Assembly: GCF_963678975.1 (NCBI RefSeq) | Contig: NC_089280.1 | Span: 34,668,008-34,732,007 of the forward strand | Source: Dysidea avara | Taxonomy: Eukaryota; Porifera; Demospongiae; Dictyoceratida; Dysideidae | Length of the DNA stretch: 64,000 nt | Reading direction: 5' to 3' | Shown: piece by piece, positions 35,501 to 43,838 of the stretch | Layout: each line of letters opens with the position of its first letter | Position numbering within the stretch: position 1 is the stretch's first letter | Program-made: the position numbers and the translations under genes | Notes under the pieces: generated by a model | Databases searched by the model: none | Told to the model about the DNA's origin: nothing | Seen by the model: the letters and a program-made list of their open reading frames with translations, nothing else

Positions 35501-36603
35501 GTGTACAATCCGCTCTCCAATACCCGTATCTCCTTCAACAGGGCAGCTTGCAGGTCATCAAGAGTCCATCTCGGTTGATCGTGACCTCTAGCTAAGTTTC
35601 TGCGTACAGGGGCAGGAAGTTTACCGTGGATTATGGATACTAGGATCTGGCTATACGATTCCTTGGGTACCCCGAGAGATGCAAGGCCTCTGATATGGTT
35701 CTCAGTGACATCGTAGAACAGTTGCAAGCTAGACAATTCATTTGTCGGACCTGGTAGCTCTATGAGAGCACGAGTGTGTGCGTCAATGAGCTTCTCTGGC
35801 TGGCCAAAGCGTTGCTTCAAAAAGGCAATTGACTGTGCATAATTTGCCTCTGTCAATGGGAGGCCAGCTATGACACGTGCTACATCTCCTTGGAGTTGAG
35901 CCTTAAGGTAATTGAACTTGTGTATCGTACTCAGTGTGGGGTTGGAGTTGACCGCAGCATCGAAAGAGTCCCAGAAGGATTGCCAACTAAGCGGGTTTCC
36001 TGAGAATGTTGGCAGCTCAAGTTTGGGTAAACGACTTGTATTGTAGAGTTGGGGACTCGTTAACGGTGTTGTCATGTGAGTTGTAGGTGTAGTGTTTTCA
36101 CGTTCTATAGTACTGGAACTAGCTGTGAAAATATGTGAGGGAGGTTCAACAGTGCTAGGAGTGGATGCTGGGTCTATTGATGAGGGTGTGACTGTACTAG
36201 GTTGAGTAGATACAGGGGGCGTAGGGCGAACTGATGGCTCCGACAAGGAGGTTGGTATGGATGGGGAGGTTACCGATAAGCCAGTGGGTTGGGATCTTGT
36301 ATGCATTCTTATAAATGTATCAATATGATTCACCTTCTCCAAGATCCTGTCTTGCATGTCCTCAATGTCTAAGATCACATCCTCAAGTGCATCACCATCT
36401 TCTATTGATTCAATTATTTGAGTGTCCAGCTGGCGGATGATCTCTCTCTTCGTTGATAGAACTTCTTTTGTGGTTTTCAACGAAGATAGAATAAGTTCAT
36501 CAATTGTGTCACTGGCCATTAGCTCCTCCACCTTCTTGAATTGGCGAGATACATGGCTCTTGTAGGCGTTTCTAGATTTCTGCAGGCGAGCTGCCTGTTC
36601 CAT
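32506..36603 (-). CDS. BEL/Pao gag-protease-reverse transcriptase-RNase H frame
   Basis: 1365 residues from the ATG at 36603. Order: coiled-coil gag N-terminus (1-100), a threonine/serine/proline-rich linker (100-185), DUF1759-type gag region (about 195-345), cysteine/histidine zinc knuckles (about 404-465), retroviral-type aspartic protease with ILFDEGSQRSF (about 537-547), reverse transcriptase with ATDIEKAF (about 870) and YVDN (948-951), then RNase H around FSDASLCAYGAVAY (about 1130). YVDN rather than YVDD is, as I recall, common in this lineage. The frame ends at an in-frame TAA, beyond which the same frame continues into integrase. Confidence 0.95.
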   Translation of the reverse strand: MEQAARLQKSRNAYKSHVSRQFKKVEELMASDTIDELILSSLKTTKEVLSTKREIIRQLDTQIIESIEDGDALEDVILDIEDMQDRILEKVNHIDTFIRMHTRSQPTGLSVTSPSIPTSLSEPSVRPTPPVSTQPSTVTPSSIDPASTPSTVEPPSHIFTASSSTIERENTTPTTHMTTPLTSPQLYNTSRLPKLELPTFSGNPLSWQSFWDSFDAAVNSNPTLSTIHKFNYLKAQLQGDVARVIAGLPLTEANYAQSIAFLKQRFGQPEKLIDAHTRALIELPGPTNELSSLQLFYDVTENHIRGLASLGVPKESYSQILVSIIHGKLPAPVRRNLARGHDQPRWTLDDLQAALLKEIRVLESGLYTTDLSSEPGTRSTTSFYAGIKGGRHPSGGGGKKKTLCAYCKGEHSPTTCTHVTDYQQRLEIVRKANLCINCLGNHKISQCNSKFRCKQCKHKHHTSLCKPSDGDVPKPTTTAQNTDKQAQPPSQQVNTITAPVLRSAHNNKEASPPTVSLLKTAIAPVVGEGIRIQGNILFDEGSQRSFITEETATKLRLTPVGTENIAIALFGAKYSSPQPIAVGQVSVETEAGDRIPISVLIVPFIAAPLKMSVQASIESFPHLRGLRLAHPITSEHSFHISILIGADYYWTFAEDKIVRGDGPTAQQSKLGFLLSGPISFPMTHVQLNVASMAIATSEEPDLDRFWSIEEAGTSPSISGQGDTFMHHYQATSISQAADGTYTARFPWKPDHLPLPSNFTTCTRRTRQLVSRLSEKPSLLQLYHSIITDQEARGFIEKVEPTDHPANVHYLPHHPVKKESATTPIRIVYDCSSRQSKEHASLNNCLLVGLPFLNDLCSVVLRFRTHTFSFATDIEKAFLHVKLHESDWDSTRFLWVSDVSNPSGTLTTYRFKVVPFGTSSSPFMLNATLDLHLKKFPLSVARDMESNLYVDNLISGCDSEQQLMDYYIQSRSNMNQASFNLHSWASNNSKLRATTERDQTNDSSTSVNLLGLRWNTLNDSLGFIAKPFSSLTSSPLTTKREILRDSAQIYDPLGLLTPITVKAKLLLQALWKQKVDWDEPIAQETQEEWQRIASDIQSATTHVYPRRYFTQYFPVATKQVHVFSDASLCAYGAVAYLLQNDQATLVMSRSRVAPVKSITLPKLELMAAVIATRLAKFVIQSLHLTADDATVHLWSDSQIALHWIYDIKQTATRKPFIANRVMEITESFHASAWTYVPTRDNPADLLTRGISAEQLKSSQLWVRGPSWLTSTDQWPTWSPANVLHIQSTDAPEEETIQEATINPTETCGIHLVINASRYSRLTRLLSVSVYVRRFCHNLKHPKDKITGAITAKETSDATMLWIKTSQ

Positions 36604-36831
36604 CGCAGGTTAGGTCCGGTAAATTCTAATTAGTGCATGCTGTGTTGAAAAGGGGGCAACGACAACAGTTCTACGCGATACGGGTGCTTGCCTTAACGGG
36701 TACCGTTTTCGAATGGTTCGAATGCCATGGTACCACGACTTCTGTGTTTAGAAATGACGATCCCGAATCGGTACACAGGTAGTGTGCGGAGAAGACGAAT
36801 CCACCGTCGTAGCGACTGGTCACAGCACCAA

Positions 36832-37024
36832 TGTTGTAGAGGGGTTCGAAGGGTCCATGACGATCGAGAATCGGACTAACTGCTGGCCACGCGGTATTAC
36901 ACATATGCCATCTTAATTATTCATAACGCCAATTACATGCATGCGCGAACCCAAAAAACCTAATACAACAAAATGGCCTGAGTATTAACTACATACAATT
37001 ACTTATAATGTCTAGTTCTCGACA
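36832..37024 (-). repeat. BEL/Pao 5' LTR (right copy)
   Basis: 193 bp, identical to the left LTR except three CpG-to-TpG changes (near 36,858, 36,906 and 36,939). The low divergence indicates a recent insertion. Confidence 0.97.
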
Positions 37025-37234
37025 TACTGAGACCCTGAAACTGAATTGCTATCAATGTGTGTTTTGCTTGTATAACATTTGTCATAACATATTTGAAGGT
37101 TAAAAAATGGCATTACTGAAGTGAGAACCAGTAATGAAAAGTTAAAGGTGTGTGTTCATGAGAAAGAGTCACAATTAACAGAAAAGAACAAACAGTTTAA
37201 ACACATGAGGTTGGTAGCATTATTATATATTATA

Positions 37235-40200
37235 GGGCAAGAAATTTTCATGGGATAATAACTTTCGTGGATTTTGTGGTGCAAATAACATCCATGAAAA
37301 TTAGTGATTTTTCAACCCACGTGTAATATGAAACTAATTTGTAGCACGAATATCGCTTAAGCAGTTGATGGTCTTTTCCAGCTGTTAAATGTCTCTGCTA
37401 CAGTATCTTAAGAGGAAGAATTGTGTGCTCCCTGACCCGAAGCCCTCTTTTGGATTCCTTTCCCTGTATGGTCTTCACTTGTTTATTAGCTTCGATTATA
37501 ATTTGCAGGGGAACAACAGCAGCTAATTTGCCTTTCCACAAAATTATAGTGGATGGAACTGAGTGGGTGTGAATAGGAAATACACCAGCTTGCATAGTGT
37601 AGCTGCAACTGTGAGGCATTTTGAAGGCCAAGACTTGAAAGATAGCACTGTGTGGGACTGAAAGAACTTTTACAAAAAGGAGTAGTGGGAAAAGTGTGAG
37701 GAGACTAAAGCCTCGGCCAAAGCAGTTGAGGATGTAACTGTAGCAGAAGCCAAAAACCTACTTAATAAAATAAAAAACGACAGACCTCAGAGAGAAATTG
37801 GACACATATTTATGGAGGTATATCATAGCAATGAGGTTCAGAAGAACACTAGTGGGATCAAGCATTATATTTGGAGCTGTGAGAGGGATATTGTTGGGGC
37901 ATAGTAAATCAACACTTGATGATTTACAATTGAATCTGACTCAAGGGTGGTCGAAGCAAGTCTTACGTAGAATGGGTTTCACAAAGAGGAGGGCAAACTC
38001 CAAAGCAAAGATCATGTCCCACAAATTTGAAGAAATAAGAGACTGTTTTTAATTCAGTGGTTACAATGGAGGAAATACCACCAAAATTAGTCATCAATTG
38101 GAACCTTACTGCAGTGAAGATTGTGCCATCATCTAACTGGACAAAATGTGTTAAAATTGCTGTCGTTGATGACAAATGTCAGATTACAGCCGTCCTCACT
38201 TGTACTTTGATGGATACTTTTCTTCCAGTACAGCTTATCTACATATGAGGGAAAGACTGAAAAGTGTCACCCAAGTGTCTCTTTTCCTGCTGGTTGGCAT
38301 ATTAGCCACACAGACAACCATTGGACCTATTTGCACAGTTGCAATTTAGAGTACACCTGTACTAGACATGTGAGTTACTTCCATTGTTGACATCATATCC
38401 TCCAATGCCAAAATGAAATCAGTCCATCCAGTTATGGCTTACTGGGGCTCCCTCCATTAACTTTGTTTGATATATCATTAAACTGTATTATATATTATTA
38501 TAAACTGTAGCTCGACTTATGTATTATCATTTCTGTTGAACAGTCACATTACAACTAGCTAGTATTTTACATACGATGCAACATGAATCACATTATTTGT
38601 ATAATAATAGTAAATGTGACCAGATCTTACCTTACACATGCAAAAGTTTTCAGTAATTTTTAAACAATTTTTGTACATTTGGATAAAGCATCTATTAAAC
38701 CTTCTTGCTGTGAAGTTTCACTTACAAAGCTTCATGGAGGTTACCGGAGTTAATGGAGGAGGCCATTCAGCAGCGGCGGGTGCCTGCTTATCTACACTAT
38801 ACTGCTACGCGCAGGTGCAGTCACACTTTGCTGACACAGAACACGTAGTAGCACCTTAAAGAAACCTCTCTCCCATCCACCTCAGCCCCTAATTAGAAGT
38901 CAACAATAATTTCATTCCGTCCGGTCATGTTGTTAAACCGGACGTGATCATACTCTAGGACAGACCGAGGAGACCACTCAGGTGGACTCCAAATTACCCC
39001 CAAACATGCAGTGGATAGATAGATTGAATGACATACAAGGGTGTACAATGCTATCACGGAGGTGGTGATAGCTCAGTGACTTCATATAATACAGGTGACA
39101 ATTACCATCAGGCTTGTCAATGCAATATTCCGCACGTGCTGCTGTCCTGGAGCTTCCTCCAAATATTTCTATATGAACGGAGAAATATCAAGACATATAA
39201 CCAACGACAGACATTAACTTTTTGTAGAAGATATGGACTAGTAATTTCACATGTATAGGACACCAAATTGGGAGATTTGTTCAGGTGATGGAATGGCTGA
39301 GACTACTGAAGTCTTCAGGCTATGATACATGCAAAAGTAGACTGATGTGCCCAAAATATCAGGTCACAAATGTAGCTATTCTTTTTTATACATGTCACAG
39401 TTTCAATTCCGATAACAAGAAATACAGATGTTTCTTAATTGCAGCTATTGAATAATAATTATAACAGTTACATCATAATGGAAAGTTAACAAAGTACTTT
39501 CCCTGCAAACAGTCATTCAGGTGTGCATGTATTTTATCCTGCTTGAAGCACATGGCATGTAAAGGATCTTGGGTAAACACCAGTGCTATTGTAGGAGGCA
39601 CTGCTGCTATCTTGAAACTTAACCTGTTATCACAAAATATTTCTGATATAGCTCTCTTCAGTGTATCATCAACATCATCAAATAGTGGCTCAAATATGTT
39701 GACAACCCTTCTCTGCATCCCACTGTACTTGCAATGACAACCATGACAGAAAAGTATTTGGATGATGTAGTTGTTAACCCATTTCCCAATATGTTGCTGT
39801 TTAGGAGTTGAATTGAACCTAACAAATGAAGGAAACTGATTCACTAATATTCTTTGTGCAGTGGTAATATGCATGTCGGTAAGTCAGCCATCATTATTGC
39901 TTCATGTTCTAATTCTTTAAGAGAAATGTTTAAAACATGAATCCATTCAAACTCATCAGTCATTTTTACTGCTACTATCTCCTTCATGATTGAAGCCTGA
40001 CTTGGAGTCTTGACTATTGCTGATTGCTCATCTTTGTTCTTAGACTCTTTTTCAGCAACGCTTACAGTGGTTATAGCATTAATATCTTCAATTAGTCCTT
40101 TTGTCTTTCTGCATTTCTTTATCATCTCCACCTCATTGGATAAATAGGGTGCAAAGTGCGGACAACTCCCTAGGCAGATTGCCTACAATGCTTCTTCCAT

Positions 40201-40526
40201 GCAGCACAGCTGCTGCAAATGGGTCGTATGGACTGATTGTTTCCTGACGCATGGAGCACTTCTCCAAAATTTGCAAACCAAAAGTTTTTGTAAATATGGT
40301 AGCCATGCACAACTGTATGAAAAGAAAAAACAAAGCTGCAGCTGACGATCACTAAGAACTGCTAAGCAACTAATAAGCTAAACCACACAGTAGCTAGCTG
40401 AGTTACGTAATGTGTCGAAATTGCATCATCAATAGCTACTGTATGAAAATTAATTACCACAAGAATTACAGATTATAAAGGCTTTTGCTGATCCACAAAA
40501 ATTTAATACCACGAAATTTCTTGCTC
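37235..40526 (+). mobile_element. pogo-like DNA transposon, decayed (copy B)
   Basis: This is the counterpart of 13,107-16,175, with the same TA-flanked ends GGGCAAGAAATTTT and AAATTTCTTGC. Here the first DDE block is readable: VINWNLTAVKIVPSSNWT (about 38,084-38,137), then ITAVLTCTLMDTFLPVQLIY. The usual aspartate of the NWD motif is N in both copies. An extra stretch of about 480 bp at about 38,733-39,228 is absent from copy A, while copy A keeps transposase sequence (about 14,165-14,560) lost here. Confidence 0.8.
39473..40340 (-). pseudogene. Opposite-strand reading frame of the pogo-like element (copy B)
   Basis: Two long minus-strand frames, 39,473-39,874 and 39,844-40,131, plus a weaker one at 40,133-40,333, together read as one protein broken by frameshifts. 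Features: a lysine/glutamate-rich part with TVSVAEKESKNKDEQSAIV, an acidic stretch WIHVLNISLKELEHEA, a possible CHGCHC cysteine cluster, and the shared FDDVDDTLKRAISEI and VPPTIALVFTQDPLHAM. The family is not recognised. Confidence 0.5.
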
Positions 40527-42295
40527 TACGGTAAGCCACTACTGTTAAATGTGTTCTGTTTGTAGGGAAATGTTTAATGAAAGACTTCAAATTCAAACAT
40601 CTAATTTGTTAAGTGCTAAAAGAGACATTTCTACTGCTCGTAATCAATTACAGTCTCTTTCAAGAGAGCAATGTGATTCCATCTCTTCTGTGGCAGCAAA
40701 AATTAAACTGACGTTAACAAAAAATCTGTCAATTTTGTTGGAGAGAATATCTCAGCTTTCCACCCAGTATGACCAGCTCTGGCAATTAAATTGAAACATG
40801 GACAGTGAGAATAAAAGATTTGTGGACTCCATTAAAGAGAGTGAATCTCAACTGAACCAAAAAAACAGAAGAGGACAAAATTGTAATGTCACAATTGAGA
40901 AGGGAAATTAATGGTAAAACAAGTGTTGTGTCTATTGTACATATCTACACTACACTCTGACATATTGTGTGTGTACATGTGCTCTTAATCAGACATTACA
41001 CTACAACCTGTACTTCAACTAAGACCATATTTTACAGTAGCAACTTATTTTGTGTGAACTTTTCACTAGCGTCCAACACTATTATGTATGGTACACCTGA
41101 GAATTACAAATAGTAGCTGTGTTTTTGTAGCATAGAAAATTCTTTGCTGTGTCATTTATATCCCAACTCAACATATGAGTTTACTTGGTCCTGTTGTGTA
41201 AATGTTTGTTCCCATGTCCTACAGATCTCAAGGAACAAATGACTCAGTCCAGTAGTGATTTGGCAGCTGAAAAACTTATCAAAGAGAACTTGGAGCTCAA
41301 GTTGAGGTATACATGTAGTAGCCTTTGTATTGAAAATCTCTGATTTGTGAACAACCGTTACATTATCACAAATTAGTAGCGCTATAGTCATAGCCAAGTA
41401 ACCTAATTTCTTGTCTAGGCTTTGTAAGAGATAGCTGCATTAAATTTCTCACTGGGGAATGTTATAGTTGGCTGATTAGGGTCTTTAGACTACACATTAA
41501 CAACTCCCTAAATTAAAAAACACTTACCACAAGAGTATCAAACAGTACGGTAGGGATCCCCCTAAAGTGAAACATGCCACCTAAAGATATGTGATGAAAA
41601 TCACCTTTACAGACTAATATTAGTCCATCTAGCATCAAATATAGCATTAAAAACAAGGAAACACGTACAAGCAGCTGGATATAGAATTTTAAGAAACTCA
41701 ATTTTTTTTTGTCTGACTACCTGCCTGCCTGCTAGCCTGCCTGACCACAGTCGCAAAGCTGGAGGCCAAACAAAGCAGTGTACGGCTACCATTTTATACC
41801 ACAATAACAAACTAACTAGTGGGATGTGCCTTTTGGGGTTCCAACGAGTGTGTGCCCTCTTCATCTTGTCTGTCCTTTATCTTCAATCAGGCTGTTCATC
41901 TTCTTGTTGCAATAAAAACCATATCAAGGCATTAATTTTCCATACCAACACCTTTCTTGAGCAGCATACTTAGACACCACAGAATTATTTAAAGCACTTA
42001 CGCTTGGTAGATACCAATAACTTCACGATAGGTACGAGACAACGTCCATTATGTATCACTGATTAAGAATGATCGAGCACGGGGACCATACCTCTTAATA
42101 ATCTATTTACCTGATCACAATGAAACATCTCATTATTATTATTGGTCTGGCATATTTGTAATGCGAAAATATGAAATTATGACATGCCCCCTGGTAGTTG
42201 GTAAAGGCTGATTTGAGATACTCTAATACAACAGTGAACAGTCACACTTGTATGGTTGAATACTGTATATATATATATAACAAACAAGCAAACTA

Positions 42296-42482
42296 GTAGT
42301 AGGGATCCAAACAAATAAAGTAAGAATGAATGACAGTATTACAGCATAGCTTGATGGTAAAATCCCTACTTGGCATTGAACAAAATGGTTGTTAAAACAA
42401 AGGGATTTTCCTACTAAGTTATGCTGTAATACCATCATTCATCTCTTACTTCACTACTTTTATTGCTTGGATCCTACTTTAT
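42296..42482. mobile_element. Foldback MITE, AGTAGGGATCC family (copy B)
   Basis: This is the duplicated counterpart of 17,891-18,075, with the same GGATCC-bearing ends and inner GTATTACAGCATA/TATGCTGTAATAC arms. A short (TA)n expansion lies just left, at 42,268-42,280. Confidence 0.75.
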
Positions 42483-42837
42483 TAACAATTTCTAACATAG
42501 ATGTATACCATCCCAGAAGGTTCCCAAGTATCTGTGTGTCATTCTCTTTTGTAGGACAGTGAAGGGAGACAATTCTAAACTTACCAAATTGTTATCAGAT
42601 AAATCATCTGAGCATGCAAAAGAAAAAGAAAGGTAATAGAACTCTCTCTAGTTCTTAAACACAGTTTGTGAAAGTTGTTTATTCTTTAGGCTCCAATTGA
42701 TGGCCAGTCAGCTAGAAGCTAAACTACAGTCAGCTGAAGCAGAGTTGGCTATCATTCAGTCAGAGTAGAGTGACGCCATTCAGACTCACCTCAGTAACAC
42801 AATGGTATAATGTCTTTGTACTTGTGCAGGCTGCATT

Positions 42838-43128
42838 CATGCATGTGTGAGTGTGTGTAGTGTGTGTGTGCATACACGCATGTGTGTAGTGTGTGTGTGT
42901 TGTACGTACGCGCATGTGTGTAGTGTGTAGCGCGCATGTGTGAGTGTGTGTAGTGTGTGTGTGTGTGTGCATACACGCATGTGTGAGTGTGTGTAGTGTG
43001 TGTGTGTGTTGTGCGTACACGCATGTGTGTAGTGTGTAGCACGCGCACGTGTGTGTGTGCATGCACGCATGTGTGAGTGTGTGTAGTGTGTGTGTAGCAC
43101 ACGTGTGTTTGTTTGCGTGTGTTTATTG
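42838..43128. repeat. GT-rich minisatellite filling a deletion
   Basis: Units of GCATGTGTGAGTGTGTGTAGTGTGTGTG with ACGCATG and TACACGCATG joins are repeated about six times. It sits exactly where 9.5 kb (exons 7-12) present in copy A is missing. Long cysteine/histidine/threonine frames across it are artefacts. Confidence 0.93.
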
Positions 43129-43838
43129 CAACTACATGTGTGGACCACAAATACAGTGTCTTGTACAATAGATAAGAAGGACTATTGACTGTATTGTATT
43201 GTTGTATGGTGTAGGTGGAGCACTTACAGAACACAGTCCATTTGGAGTGCAAGGAGAGGATTGAGTTAACTGAGGCTCTAGAACAGGCAAGGGAGCAACT
43301 ACTAACAAAATGAAGGACAAGACACACCCCATAAGTGCTAACCCCACCCCCACAACAGAATCACCATGGCAACACAATGTCCAGTTTAAATCATAGCTAA
43401 CAGCGTATTGCACAAGTAACAGGACGAGTGAGCAAGAGTGACTACAGACATTCTAAAAGTGGACGCTTTTAGTTCTACGTATTGTATGTTTGTCTCATTG
43501 CAACCATATTTCATTTATAATTTACTAATGATTTAGTGAATTACATTACAGTCTGATCCAAGAACATTTCCAGTTTTGATAGCTAAACATGATCTGTGGT
43601 AACTGTAGCATTAGTTGACCCTCTTTTGTTATCTGCTACAGTGCCATGTAACGGACTATTTTCTTTTTCTTTTAGCTATGGGAAACTATAGCTATACTTG
43701 TAATAAATGACAAAACATTGTCCAGGCACAAAATTATTACACATGCTGTGGTTGAACACCTGCTATCATAAAGTGAGTGATATCTGGAAGCAGCTTTGAA
43801 GAATTGGTGGACTGAAAGATATAGTGACTATGGGATTG

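Larger units (their letters stand above)
30850..37024 (-). mobile_element. BEL/Pao LTR retrotransposon, nearly full length
   Basis: The 193-bp LTRs (30,850-31,042 and 36,832-37,024) begin TG and end CA and are flanked by the 5-bp duplication TACTG (30,845-30,849; 37,025-37,029). On the minus strand, a presumed primer-binding site beginning TGG (TGGTGCTGTGACC) lies one base inside the 5' LTR (right side). A purine-rich CCGGAGGA adjoins the 3' LTR. Gene order is gag, protease, RT, RNase H, integrase, DUF5641, as in BEL/Pao. One in-frame TAA separates RNase H from integrase. The unoccupied site survives in copy A near 12,896. Confidence 0.97.
30516..43472 (+). pseudogene. LEKR1-like coiled-coil gene, copy B, broken
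   Basis: Recognisable exons: 30516-30778, 37099-37209, 40566-40913, 41225-41306, 42555-42632, 42690-42804 and 43215-43472; they match exons 1-6 and 13 of copy A. Lesions: an indel just after the ATG shifts frame; a small insertion in exon 1 (about 30,683) brings a TAG; exon 3 has a TGA near 40,792 and a one-base insertion near 40,860; exon 6 has a TAG near 42,766; exons 7-12 are deleted. A retrotransposon of 6.2 kb sits in intron 1. Splice sites of the remaining exons are mostly intact, so transcripts are possible but no full protein. Confidence 0.92.
29126..43838. repeat. Segmental duplication, copy B
   Basis: This is a direct copy of 10,703-28,655, with a BEL/Pao retrotransposon added at 30,850-37,024 and exons 7-12 of the LEKR1-like gene removed. 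It also lacks the 395-bp MITE of copy A. Similarity ends after GAAAGATATAGTG at about 43,830. The SR gene remains open; the other two genes are broken. Confidence 0.93.

Noticed and set aside
42760..43327. Histidine/threonine-rich frames on the minus strand
   Set aside because: Artefact of the CA/CACACTCACACATG repeat in the copy B deletion scar.
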